Source of the DNA: Gracilimonas sp.
Lineage (GTDB): Bacteria > Bacteroidota > Rhodothermia > Balneolales > Balneolaceae
DNA: 64,000 nucleotides
Assembly (NCBI RefSeq): GCF_017641085.1
Contig: NZ_JAEPPI010000001.1
Coordinates: 682,001-746,000, forward strand
Reading direction: 5' to 3'
Shown: in pieces, positions 26,845-35,558 of the stretch
How positions within the stretch are numbered: position 1 is the stretch's first letter
Layout of the letters: each line of letters opens with the position of its first letter
Translations under genes and position numbers: made by a program
The notes under the pieces: generated by a model
What the model was told of the DNA's origin: nothing
What the model saw: only the letters and a program-made list of their open reading frames with translations
Databases searched by the model: none

Positions 26845-26960
26845 GTCATCCTGAGCGCAAGTAAGTAGAATAGGGCTGGGTATTAACCGCGAAGGATCTG
26901 AGCCAGTGCAAGCTTGGTAAGCATTTCGTGGCTAAGGTTCATCGCTCCGCTCTGAATGAC
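26845..26960 (+). repeat. Dispersed ~116-bp repeat, copy 3
   Basis: Same family and orientation, 34 bp after copy 2 and 23 bp before the 3' end of fliA on the other strand. It could contribute a folded 3' end to the fliA transcript. Confidence 0.85.
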
Positions 26961-26983
26961 TGCAGAGCTATAGCTAATACTCA

Positions 26984-27754
26984 TCAACTGGCTGCGTACG
27001 CCATTTGCTCTTGTCCGAGGTCGCCCTTGAGTTGAATGAGCAACTTACCCACGATTTGAGAAATACGGGCTTCGGTAAGTTCCAGCAGCAAGGCGATTTC
27101 ACTCATTGTCATATCTTCATAATAATAGAGCATCAAAATCAGACGGTCTCTTTCCTTTAGCTGTCCGATTTTCTTCTGCAGAGCTTCGGTGCGCTCTTTC
27201 TTCTCCAAATTGGTATCCGGTGTTTCTGAATTTGGATCCTCATGGAAGTCATAGAAGGAACCGGAGTTTTCATCATAAGCAGGAGTATCTAATGAGAGTA
27301 CATTTCGCTGCTGTACATTGGAAAGAAGTTTGTAGTAATCATCCATTTCCATTTCCAGCTCATTGGCGATTTCTTCATCAGAAGGCTCGCGGCCAAGTAC
27401 CTGGCTCATTCGCTGGATAACTTCCTGCACCTGTCCGTAGTTTTTGCGCTGTTTTCTTGGCAGCTGATCGATACTTCTCAGGTAATCAACAATACTGCCA
27501 CGGATTCGGTAATAAGCGAAGGTGTTAAACTGAATATTTCGTTCGCAATCGTAAGAATCCAAAGCCTGGAGCAGCCCGATGATTCCTGCACTTTCCAGAT
27601 CTTCACGGTGTGCCAATGGCTGATCAGGTCGATTGATCTTGCCAATAATGCTGCGAATAAGTGGAGTGGATTTACTGATGATAGAATTTCGAATCCCGTC
27701 CACAGGGTTCTTGCAATAAATTTCAACCAGTTCTTGTAGTGACTTATTTCCCAT
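26984..27754 (-). CDS. fliA: RNA polymerase sigma factor FliA (sigma-28)
   Basis: A 256-residue sigma factor for late flagellar genes. Regions 2 (EDLESAGIIGLLQALDSYDCERNIQFNTFAYYRIRGSIVDYLRS), 3 (LPRKQRKNYGQVQEVIQRMSQVLGREPSDEEIANELEM) and 4 (LKERDRLILMLYYYEDMTMSEIALLLELTEARISQIVGKLLIQLK) are all present, as in FliA/WhiG proteins. It is the last gene of the flhBAFG operon. Motifs matching its consensus precede the Aer-like gene and motA. A candidate anti-sigma partner is at 61484-61840. Confidence 0.95.
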   Translation of the reverse strand: MGNKSLQELVEIYCKNPVDGIRNSIISKSTPLIRSIIGKINRPDQPLAHREDLESAGIIGLLQALDSYDCERNIQFNTFAYYRIRGSIVDYLRSIDQLPRKQRKNYGQVQEVIQRMSQVLGREPSDEEIANELEMEMDDYYKLLSNVQQRNVLSLDTPAYDENSGSFYDFHEDPNSETPDTNLEKKERTEALQKKIGQLKERDRLILMLYYYEDMTMSEIALLLELTEARISQIVGKLLIQLKGDLGQEQMAYAAS

Positions 27755-27756
27755 GA

Positions 27757-27987
27757 TTACCCTTCTCCGTTAGCATTAGAAGTACTCCCGCCGTTTGGCA
27801 TAGACACGCCATCTGAATTCTGGTCTTCACGAAGCACATTCAGCAGAAAAATGGAGATATAAACCACGGCGAACAGGATCATGAATGTGAGCATACTGCG
27901 GTATAGGGCAACTTCAATGTTCACTCCGGATATCATCAGAAGCATAAAAAGAATCAGTGAAATTACAGTAATTAATCGTATTAGCAT
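27757..27987 (-). CDS. Small two-helix membrane protein between flhG and fliA
   Basis: A 76-residue protein that I do not recognise. Two hydrophobic helices (about 4-22 and 30-51) are followed by a polar tail with SMPNGGSTSNANGEG. It lies 2 bp before fliA and 15 bp after flhG, so it is clearly part of the operon. Likely an inner-membrane protein made together with the flagellar placement factors. No function can be assigned. Confidence 0.7.
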   Translation of the reverse strand: MLIRLITVISLILFMLLMISGVNIEVALYRSMLTFMILFAVVYISIFLLNVLREDQNSDGVSMPNGGSTSNANGEG

Positions 27988-28002
27988 GGTTTTCTCCTTC
28001 CG

Positions 28003-28800
28003 TTAGTTTACGGTCTTTAAAAGTGTTTTTTCTTCGTTATTTGCATAAGCAAGCACGTTTTCTGCAATAAACTCGAATTCCGTGAGTATGTCTGTATCGG
28101 CGCCCATGTCCAGCAGCGGTTTTTGTTTTTGAACCGATTCCCGGATTTGCTCGCTTGCCGGAATAAACCCAAAGTATTGAGTCTGCTTGTTTAGAAAATA
28201 ATTCAGGATGGTATTGAACCGCTGATAGGTGCTTTGGGCGGTGTCTTCGCTTTCAGCATAATTCACGATGCTTGCGAATTTATACCCGGGGTCGATATTG
28301 AATACGTACTTGCATAAGCGGTACACATCGGAAATAGCGGTGGGTTCATCAACCAGAACCAAAACCCCAATCTGTGAGATATCCAGCGCCCACAAAGACA
28401 TTTCACCGGCACCAGCAGGGGTATCAATAATGATAAAATCATGGTTTTGCTTAAGAAAGGCAGTCACCTGATCGAGGGCATCCATAAAAAGATCGGGCTT
28501 AAACTTGTTCTCGCCGGGGGCATTTGCTCCCGTTACCAGTGTTATTCCGGAGGTAACGCAAGGCAAGTCTTCAATTCCGCATTTGCCTTCCATCCAGCTG
28601 CTCACCGTTGCACTCACGGGTTCGTTTAACAGGGTGGCGCAATTTGCCAGGCCCAAATCAGCATCCAGCAAGGCAACTTTGTATCCCAGCTTGCTCAGCA
28701 TAGTCGCTGTGTTAACGCTGGCCATGCTTTTACCTACGCCGCCTTTTCCACTGATCACAGTGAATACAAATGGTTGTTCTAATTCAATTGGCTGTTTCAT
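28003..28800 (-). CDS. flhG: Flagellar number regulator FlhG (FleN/YlxH, MinD-like ATPase)
   Basis: A 265-residue ParA/MinD-type ATPase that limits flagellar number and works with FlhF. The deviant Walker A is GKGGVGKS (near residues 17-24), followed by LLDADLGLANCATLL and the switch region IIIDTPAGAGEMSLWAL. I chose the ATG at 28800 (MKQPIELEQPF), 4 bp past the flhF stop; an upstream in-frame ATG at 28854 would overlap flhF by 50 bp and adds residues that do not look like the family. Confidence 0.93.
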   Translation of the reverse strand: MKQPIELEQPFVFTVISGKGGVGKSMASVNTATMLSKLGYKVALLDADLGLANCATLLNEPVSATVSSWMEGKCGIEDLPCVTSGITLVTGANAPGENKFKPDLFMDALDQVTAFLKQNHDFIIIDTPAGAGEMSLWALDISQIGVLVLVDEPTAISDVYRLCKYVFNIDPGYKFASIVNYAESEDTAQSTYQRFNTILNYFLNKQTQYFGFIPASEQIRESVQKQKPLLDMGADTDILTEFEFIAENVLAYANNEEKTLLKTVN

Positions 28801-28804
28801 AATT

Positions 28805-30328
28805 CTAATTTTCCTGTAATACCTTTTGAGCAAACCATTGTGGGTTAAACTCATTCAAGTTATTCAACTTGTTGCCGGTGCTGATGTACCGGGCGCTGCA
28901 TCCCATTTTTTGAAGGAATGGAATAACCGGTCCCCATTGGGCCACTTCATCAAGATGAGTGATTGCCACGTAATCGGGCTGAAGGGGATGGTGAGTAGCT
29001 GACGAATTCTGGAAGTAAAACCGGTTCAAAGCTGCATTCACCACATAATGCACCTCTAAAGGAGCAAGAGGAGAGAGCAGTTGTTTGATTTTCCAAAACT
29101 CACGGAACGAGTTATCCTGTTCGATGCTTAAAGAAGGTGTGTCGATAAACACATGGTCAAATTCGGCTAAGTCTTCAACAATCTTTGAGACATCCAGTCC
29201 GCTCTGTACTTCGAAATAAGGAATTTCATGCTGAGCACAGAATGGTTCCAGAATGGTATAATATGGTGCTGCATTTTCTGCCTGCGGATAGACTGAAACT
29301 ACGGCTAATTTCTTGTCGATCATGAAGTCAGGGTGTTGAGTCAGCTTCATAATCAGCTGTGTTTTCCCTGCTCCGGATGGTCCGGCAAAGAGCATGAATT
29401 TCTGAGCTTCCTCTTCAGATGGCTTACCCAATGCTTTACGGATGATTTCCGCCAGCTTCGACATAAAAAGCTCGCCTTGGTCATAAGGGTCGATGCCTTC
29501 TTTAATAATGTCACTGAACCAACCCGCAATTACGCTGGTGTTTATTCCGGTATGCACCAACTGCTGGAAAGCAGGGTGGGAGGCGTAGTCGAGGTTAGCC
29601 GAAATAAGGGCTGAGTCGAGCAAAGCTTCCAGTTTGTCAAATCGTTTGTGCAGGGCTTTTATCTCGCGCTCATTATGCCGCGTTGATACCACTTCCCGAA
29701 CTTCAGGGGCTTTGTTAGCCTGTGGCTTCGATGGTTTGAAATGGGTAATGAAGCCGTTGCTTTTGGCTTTTCCTGAAGGGGCCTCTTTCTGTTCTTCTTT
29801 TGGGTTTTCAGACGGTGAAACCGGCTCTTCAACTTTATTTTCTTTTTTCTTTTCAGGAGTCGGTTTTACAGGGCGAATGAAGGAACGACTGTACAACATA
29901 TCGGAATTTTTTTCCGGCTCAGGTTCATTTGCTTCCTCTAAAGTTGTCGTTCCATTTTGATAGCCGTTCAGTTCGGCACCCATCTGTTGCTCGGCAAACT
30001 TACGCAGAGAACCCAATGTATCTTTACGGGATTGGGCATTACTGTGCCCGTTTTTAGGTGGAACCGGCGCTTCACCGGATCGCTCAAACATGACGCCTTG
30101 TTCAGGCTCAGGTTTAGACTGCTTAGGTGCTGCAGTACGGGTATGCCCATTTTGGCGGCCGTTGGTTTGGCCTTCCTTCTTGCCATCAGAAAAGATCGTG
30201 ATACGGGCTTTACCATCGGCTCCATCACCTTCAAAGGACTCAATGACCAGGAAATCATCCCCATACATCTGCTGGGCACTTTTCTTAGCCGCCTCTATTG
30301 TTTTCCCAAAAATATTCTTCAATATCAT
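28805..30328 (-). CDS. flhF: Flagellar placement GTPase FlhF, divergent G domain
   Basis: A 507-residue SRP-type GTPase that sets the flagellar site. The N-terminus (MILKNIFGKTIEAAKKSAQQMYGDDFLVIESFEGD) is typical. A long, charged, low-complexity linker (about 50-215) precedes the NG domain. The P-loop is FAGPSGAGKTQLI, G3 is FIDTPSLS where the family has DTAGR, and G4 is ITHLDE where the family has TKLDE. These changes may weaken GTP hydrolysis. It overlaps flhA by 4 bp and precedes flhG. Confidence 0.9.
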   Translation of the reverse strand: MILKNIFGKTIEAAKKSAQQMYGDDFLVIESFEGDGADGKARITIFSDGKKEGQTNGRQNGHTRTAAPKQSKPEPEQGVMFERSGEAPVPPKNGHSNAQSRKDTLGSLRKFAEQQMGAELNGYQNGTTTLEEANEPEPEKNSDMLYSRSFIRPVKPTPEKKKENKVEEPVSPSENPKEEQKEAPSGKAKSNGFITHFKPSKPQANKAPEVREVVSTRHNEREIKALHKRFDKLEALLDSALISANLDYASHPAFQQLVHTGINTSVIAGWFSDIIKEGIDPYDQGELFMSKLAEIIRKALGKPSEEEAQKFMLFAGPSGAGKTQLIMKLTQHPDFMIDKKLAVVSVYPQAENAAPYYTILEPFCAQHEIPYFEVQSGLDVSKIVEDLAEFDHVFIDTPSLSIEQDNSFREFWKIKQLLSPLAPLEVHYVVNAALNRFYFQNSSATHHPLQPDYVAITHLDEVAQWGPVIPFLQKMGCSARYISTGNKLNNLNEFNPQWFAQKVLQEN

Positions 30329-32475
30329 GCCAGTACGTGTTCTTCAGGTTGTTGCGCTGGTTGTTCTGTGTTAGCCGCCGGTTGATTCATCTTTACAGGG
30401 TCTTCAATCTTCAGTCGGCCGAATGTTTTAAACTGTACGTCTTGACTGATGTCATTGTACGACAGCACATTTATATCTGGCAAAATTGGTGCCAAAAACT
30501 CAAAAAGGGTAAAGCGAAGAACCGGCGAGGTTAGTAAAATCGGCTCAAATCCCTGACGGATCATACTGTCAAAAGTAGCTGAGGAATTCTTGTACAATTT
30601 CTCAACCGTTTCAGGGGTTAGCCCAAGTGTGTTGCTGTTTAACGTACCCTGCTGTGCCTGAGCAATCAGGTGCGATTCAAGGTTAGAGTCCATCATTACC
30701 ACCGTTACTTCGTTCTCGTTGTTTGCATACTGCCGGGTGATGGTCTCCGATAAAGCAGCACGGCAGTACTCGGTGAGTACATCGGTGTTGTTGGTTTGAT
30801 GGCAATAATCGGCCAGGGTCTCCAAAATGGTAACCAGGTCTTTCACCGGTACCCGTTCGCGAAGCAGTCGCTTTAATACTTTCTGTATTTCTCCCACCTT
30901 CATACCATCGGGAATAAGTTCTTCCACCAGGGCCGAGTGCTGTTCTTTGATGTTATCAATAAGCTTCTTCACCATTTGACGGTCAACCAGCTTATGGGCA
31001 TTTTTCTTGAGCACTTCCATCAGGTGAGTAGTAATCACAGCTCCGGATTCAATCACGGAAAGCCCATATTTTTCCGCTTGAGACTTATTCTTTCCGCTCA
31101 CCCAAATGGCATCCATACCAAAGGTCGGGTCTTTGGTTTCAATGCCCTGGATATCCGGTTTAAAATCAGCCGGAAGCAAAGTGAGGTGATAGCCGGGGAG
31201 GATTTCACCATCGCCCTGCATAATTCCTCTCATCTTTATGGTATAGTGGTTGGCGTCAAGCTGAACATTATCCCGTATTCGAATTGAAGGGATGATGATA
31301 CCGAGCTCGGAAGCAAGTTGTTTTCGGAGTGAAGTCATTCGATCCAGTAAGTCACCTCCTTGGTTGGCTTCTACCATGGGAATAAGGCTGTAGCCAATTT
31401 CGAGCTCCAGGGTATCCATCAGTAAGTAATTCTCAACCGGATCTTCGGCTTTGCCGGACAGTTCTTTTGTTTCTGCCGCTTCTTCTTCAAGCCTTTCATC
31501 TTCTTCACGCTGAAAGTTCTTCACTCCCATAAACAGGAAGAAACCGGCAATACTCCAGAAGGGGATGACGGGAAGTCCGGGCAACATCCCCATAAAAAAT
31601 ACAAATACAGCACCGATGATGACGGTCTTGGGATTCCCCAACAGCTGAAACTTAAGTTCGTTACCCAGGTTACCCTCCGAAGCAGCACGCGAAACCATGA
31701 TACCTGCAGCCGTCGAGATCAACAGCCCGGGAATTTGAGAAACCAGACCGTCACCGATAGTCATCAGCGTATATTTAGCAGCTGCAGCTCCAATCGGCAT
31801 CCCAAGCTGTACGGTTCCGATGATGAGACCGCCTATAATATTTATAAAGGTAATGAGAAGTCCGGCGATTACGTCACCGCGAACAAACTTACTGGCACCA
31901 TCCATGGCTCCGTAGAAATCAGCTTCGCGGGCAATTTCCTCTCGTTTCTTTTTGGCTTCTTCGTCGGTGAGTAATCCTGCGGCGAGGTCGGCATCAATCG
32001 ACATCTGTTTACCGGGCATGGCATCCAGGGTAAATCGGGCGGCAACTTCAGCAATACGGGTAGCACCTTTGGTAATAACCACAAAGTTGATAATTATCAA
32101 AACCGCGAAAATGATAATCCCGATTACAAAGTTGCCCTGTACAATAAATCCCCCAAACGATTCAATGATGGAACCGGCATAGCCTTCACTTAAAATGAGC
32201 CGGGTTGTACCCACGTTCAGCGAAAGCCGGAAGAGGGTGAGAATCAAAAGCATACCGGGGAAAACGGCAAACTGTAAAGGCTTCAAAGCATAGAAGGCCA
32301 CCAGCATCACGATGAGGGAAAGGGAGATGTTCAACGCCAGGAAGAAATCCATCAACTGTGTGGGGAACGGTATAATCATAATCAACAGGATCATGATGAT
32401 ACTGGAGGAAATTAAGACATCCGTCTGGAAAAATGTTCCTTTTAACTTTTCGGTTGTGATTCCGCCAAAGGCCAT
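30325..32475 (-). CDS. flhA: Flagellar export protein FlhA
   Basis: A 716-residue export-gate protein. The N-terminal half holds about eight membrane helices and the FHIPEP region (ARFTLDAMPGKQMSIDADLAAGLLTDEEAKKKREEIAREADFYGAMDGASKFVRGD). The C-terminal half is the cytoplasmic ring that docks chaperone-substrate pairs. Both parts are complete and of normal length. It lies 5 bp after flhB and overlaps flhF by 4 bp. Confidence 0.97.
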   Translation of the reverse strand: MAFGGITTEKLKGTFFQTDVLISSSIIMILLIMIIPFPTQLMDFFLALNISLSLIVMLVAFYALKPLQFAVFPGMLLILTLFRLSLNVGTTRLILSEGYAGSIIESFGGFIVQGNFVIGIIIFAVLIIINFVVITKGATRIAEVAARFTLDAMPGKQMSIDADLAAGLLTDEEAKKKREEIAREADFYGAMDGASKFVRGDVIAGLLITFINIIGGLIIGTVQLGMPIGAAAAKYTLMTIGDGLVSQIPGLLISTAAGIMVSRAASEGNLGNELKFQLLGNPKTVIIGAVFVFFMGMLPGLPVIPFWSIAGFFLFMGVKNFQREEDERLEEEAAETKELSGKAEDPVENYLLMDTLELEIGYSLIPMVEANQGGDLLDRMTSLRKQLASELGIIIPSIRIRDNVQLDANHYTIKMRGIMQGDGEILPGYHLTLLPADFKPDIQGIETKDPTFGMDAIWVSGKNKSQAEKYGLSVIESGAVITTHLMEVLKKNAHKLVDRQMVKKLIDNIKEQHSALVEELIPDGMKVGEIQKVLKRLLRERVPVKDLVTILETLADYCHQTNNTDVLTEYCRAALSETITRQYANNENEVTVVMMDSNLESHLIAQAQQGTLNSNTLGLTPETVEKLYKNSSATFDSMIRQGFEPILLTSPVLRFTLFEFLAPILPDINVLSYNDISQDVQFKTFGRLKIEDPVKMNQPAANTEQPAQQPEEHVLA

Positions 32476-32480
32476 GTGAA

Positions 32481-33557
32481 TTATACTTTGTGTTTGTTTT
32501 TCAGTTTATAAACGTACGCCAGGATCTCTGCTACGGCACGATAGAGGTCTGCAGGAATGAATTCGTCTTCCTCAGCCGTCGCATAAAGAGCCCGGGCTAC
32601 AGGTACATTCTCTACAATAGGTATGCCATACTGCTTGGCCAGCTCTTTTATTCTTAAAGCACGCAGCCGTTTTCCCTTCACCATTACTATAGGTGCATTA
32701 CTTTTTTCGGGATCGTATTTCAGGGCAACAGCGTAGTGAGTCGGGTTGGTGACGACTACATCGGAAGCAAGAACCGCATGATCCATTCTTTTTTGCTGGC
32801 GGAGTTTCATTCCGAATTTTCTACGCTGACCTTTTACATGAGGGTCACCTTCCATCTGCTTGTATTCGTCTTTTACTTCCTGCTTGGTCATTCGCAGGTC
32901 TTTTTTATGTTGAAACTGCTGGTACACGGCATCAGCAATGGAAAGGACCAACAGTGCCGCCATAATCCGGGTTACAAATAAAAGGATGAACGAACCGGAT
33001 TGGCTCATGCTGTAATCCAAAGGGGAGATGATGAATGAAACGAAATGATTTATATCGCTCCGCATGGTGAAGTAAGCGACAGTTAGGATGATGAACAGTT
33101 TCAGCAAACCTTTTACCAGCTCCACCAGTCCTTTGGTTGAAAAAATGTTCTTCAATCCTTTTAGCGGATTCATTTTGCTGCCTTTAAATTTCAGGGCATC
33201 AAAAGAAAAGACTCCACCTGTTTGCACCACATTCACGAGAACAGCCATTACAAGTAAGCTGATCATGGTTGGGGTTAGCATTTCCATACCGGCCCATAAT
33301 GCATCCTGCAGGTAGCGTGTAGCTTCCTCCTGATCAGCGAAACCTCCACCCGCGTTCGAAAAGAAAGACTCGAACAGCTTGGTAAGCCGGTCACCGATTA
33401 TACCACTCATCGCTACAAACGATATAATCGCTGTAACCATAAGGGCTACCGAGGAGACTTCCTTGCTGACGCTGACATTCCCTTCCTTCCTCGCATCATC
33501 GAGGCGTTTCTGGGAGGGTTCCTCCGTTTTTTCCTGATCTGATTTATTATCTGCCAT
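32481..33557 (-). CDS. flhB: Flagellar export switch protein FlhB
   Basis: A 358-residue protein that switches substrate specificity when the hook is complete. The N-terminus is typical (QEKTEEPSQKRLDDARKEGNVSVSKEV). There are four membrane helices and the autocleavage motif NPTH at N271-H274 (VVVTNPTHYAVALKYDP). It is the first gene of the minus-strand flh operon, and its promoter should lie in the divergent gap at 33558-33867. Confidence 0.96.
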   Translation of the reverse strand: MADNKSDQEKTEEPSQKRLDDARKEGNVSVSKEVSSVALMVTAIISFVAMSGIIGDRLTKLFESFFSNAGGGFADQEEATRYLQDALWAGMEMLTPTMISLLVMAVLVNVVQTGGVFSFDALKFKGSKMNPLKGLKNIFSTKGLVELVKGLLKLFIILTVAYFTMRSDINHFVSFIISPLDYSMSQSGSFILLFVTRIMAALLVLSIADAVYQQFQHKKDLRMTKQEVKDEYKQMEGDPHVKGQRRKFGMKLRQQKRMDHAVLASDVVVTNPTHYAVALKYDPEKSNAPIVMVKGKRLRALRIKELAKQYGIPIVENVPVARALYATAEEDEFIPADLYRAVAEILAYVYKLKNKHKV

Positions 33558-33917
33558 GTCCCATAGGTATCAAAAACAGTACCACGGCTGCAGGCTTCAT
33601 AATTCGGCTGATTTAACGGGGTTGGCAGGAAAGAGGAAGGACAAAAAATCCAGCTAACGGAAAACATTTCCCTAAAAGAGGAAGGGGTGGTAAGGGTACA
33701 ACTTTTCCCGGTTCAGGAAATTCTTTCTATGGTATATGGTTGATACCTGAAGCAGCATTAATAGCCGATTCAGTACTCTAATAAGTGATTTAATGCTTCT
33801 TAAAACATCTCTAACGGCTGTTTCAGAAGCCTGCCTAGCGCCGAATTCAAGCACCTTTTCAACCGACTGGCACAGATTTTGTAATTCAACCCGTGAGAAT
33901 CGCAGGAAATGTTCTCC
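33558..33917. other. Divergent intergenic region between flhB and flgF
   Basis: 360 bp without a convincing gene; a short minus-strand frame at 33672-33854 has no start site or family features. The right end holds the sigma-54-like site for flgF. On the flhB side I see no clear sigma-54 or sigma-28 motif. Enhancer sites for a FleR-type activator would be expected here but cannot be recognised without a known motif. Confidence 0.6.
33868..33883 (+). promoter_or_regulatory. Sigma-54-type promoter of the flgF operon
   Basis: TGGCAC, AGATT, TTGTA: the -24 element is perfect, the spacing is exact, and the -12 has GT in place of GC. The start of transcription would be near 33894, before all possible flgF starts. 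The same type of site precedes flgB. Confidence 0.7.
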
Positions 33918-34712
33918 ATGGTTCTCGGCGGATTTTTGAAATCCTTAAATGATGATCTCAAACAGTTACAAATGATTGACAGATTATATACCCAAATGCA
34001 GGCGATGCAGGTTTTGAACCGGTCTCAGGAAATGACCGCGGACAACCTGTCGAATATTAATACGCCGGGCTTTAAAGGGACCAAAGTGTTTTACCGGATG
34101 TTTCAGGAGAACGTGAATGGGAAAACCATTTCAAAAAGTGTGCCCATGCAGCAGGTAAACCTGGAGCAGGGCGTTTTGGAGCCAACCGGTAATGAATTTG
34201 ATATGGGCATTAACGGCGACGGCTTTTTTGTAGTGGAAGACAATGGTGAACAGTTTTTAACCCGCGACGGCCGGTTTCACCTTGATCCCGATGGATACCT
34301 GGTAAACAGTTCCGGTGCTAAAGTGATGGGAGATTCCGGCCCGGTTCAGCTTGCAGAATATATGCAGTCGAATGGAGAAACAGGCGGGAATGCCATGCTG
34401 GAAGTATCCAAAGATGGAACCATCCGGCTGAATAATAAAGCACAAGACCGTCTGCGCATAGTAAATGTGGAAGACCCGGCCATGCTTAACCGAAAAGGGA
34501 GTGCCTACTTCTCGGTGATGGACGAAAGCATGCTTTCGGAAGATAGCACCGGGACGGTGATGCAGGGATATTATGAAAAAGGAAATGTACAGCCCCTGAC
34601 GGAGATGGTGGATATGATGAGAAACATGCAGGCTTTTGAAAGCCAGCAGCGGGCATTGAAAACAACCGATGAAATGCTTTCTCAGGTAACCACCCGACTG
34701 GGCAGATTTTAA
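33918..34712 (+). CDS. flgF: Flagellar basal-body rod protein FlgF
   Basis: A 264-residue proximal rod protein. The axial motif is at LYTQMQAMQVLNRSQEMTADNLSNINTPGFKGTKVFY, with the hook-basal-body middle region GNEFDMGINGDGFFVVEDNGEQFLTRDGRF and a C-terminal motif VDMMRNMQAFESQQRALKTTDEML. Start choice: ATG 33918 has an AGGA about 10 bp upstream. ATG 33909 is too close to that site. ATG 33972 begins where most FlgF proteins begin (MIDRLYTQM) but has no ribosome-binding site. It is first in the flgF-flgL operon. Confidence 0.9.
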   Translation: MVLGGFLKSLNDDLKQLQMIDRLYTQMQAMQVLNRSQEMTADNLSNINTPGFKGTKVFYRMFQENVNGKTISKSVPMQQVNLEQGVLEPTGNEFDMGINGDGFFVVEDNGEQFLTRDGRFHLDPDGYLVNSSGAKVMGDSGPVQLAEYMQSNGETGGNAMLEVSKDGTIRLNNKAQDRLRIVNVEDPAMLNRKGSAYFSVMDESMLSEDSTGTVMQGYYEKGNVQPLTEMVDMMRNMQAFESQQRALKTTDEMLSQVTTRLGRF

Positions 34713-34742
34713 TTATCAAACAACAGAATAAACAACAGCATT

Positions 34743-35534
34743 ATGTTTAGAGCATTAAGTACAGCCGCACTTGGAATGAGTGCTCAACAGCGATCGGTAG
34801 ATAACATAGCCAACAACCTGGCTAACGTTGGAACCACCGGTTTTAAAAGAAGCACCATTGCTTTTCAGGATCTATTCTATGAAAACATCGCTTCTTCCAA
34901 GCTGGGCAACTCAGGAAACCAAAACTCAAGTGGCCCTTCGCTGCAAATAGGTCACGGTTCCCGTGCCGTTGCCACGATTCGAAACTTTATGCAGGGTTCG
35001 GTAGCTGAAACAGGCAATGCCCTGGATTTAGCCGTCAGCGGAGCCGGTTTCTTCCAGGTAGAACTGCCGGATGGTAACATCGGCTATACCCGCGACGGTA
35101 ACTTCAGTCGCGATGCCACCGGGATGCTCGTAAACAACTCAGGTTTGCCCCTGGCCAGCCAGATTGAAATCCCAACCGACGCGGTGGCTATTGAAGTCTC
35201 CCAAAACGGAACGGTAACCGCCCTGATGGCCGGCGATAACACCCAGGTTGAATTGGGACAGATTGAACTGGCCAAGTTTTCCAATCCGGGCGGACTTGAA
35301 GCGCTCGGTGACAACCTGTTTGCAGAAACAGAATCGTCAGGCATGCCTTTTTTCGGTGAGCCGGGATCGGAAGGATTTGGGGTGGTTCGCCAGGGATACC
35401 TGGAACAGTCGAACGTAGATATTGTAACGGAAATGGTACGGCTTATTGAAGCACAACGTGCGTATGAGACCAATTCAAAAATGGTTCAAACCGCTGAAGA
35501 CATGATGTCGGTAACTAACTCCATCAAACGATAA
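34743..35534 (+). CDS. flgG: Flagellar distal rod protein FlgG
   Basis: A 263-residue distal rod protein. It has LSTAALGMSAQQRSVDNIANNLANVGTTGFKRSTIAFQDLFYE at the N-terminus, the middle motif GNALDLAVSGAGFFQVELPDGNIGYTRDGNFSRD, and the C-terminus YLEQSNVDIVTEMVRLIEAQRAYETNSKMVQTAEDMM. The FQDLFYE segment after the axial motif is the FlgG-specific feature that separates it from FlgF and FlgE. Confidence 0.97.
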   Translation: MFRALSTAALGMSAQQRSVDNIANNLANVGTTGFKRSTIAFQDLFYENIASSKLGNSGNQNSSGPSLQIGHGSRAVATIRNFMQGSVAETGNALDLAVSGAGFFQVELPDGNIGYTRDGNFSRDATGMLVNNSGLPLASQIEIPTDAVAIEVSQNGTVTALMAGDNTQVELGQIELAKFSNPGGLEALGDNLFAETESSGMPFFGEPGSEGFGVVRQGYLEQSNVDIVTEMVRLIEAQRAYETNSKMVQTAEDMMSVTNSIKR

Positions 35535-35558
35535 GACCCATAAGCAATCTATAGCATC

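Noticed and set aside
26224-26960. CRISPR array reading of the three repeats near fliA
   Set aside because: Repeats are ~116 bp with unequal gaps, one of which holds a gene, there are no spacers of even size and no cas genes.
33672-33854. A 60-codon minus-strand frame in the flhB-flgF gap
   Set aside because: No ribosome-binding site, no family resemblance, and it lies in a region expected to hold divergent promoters.
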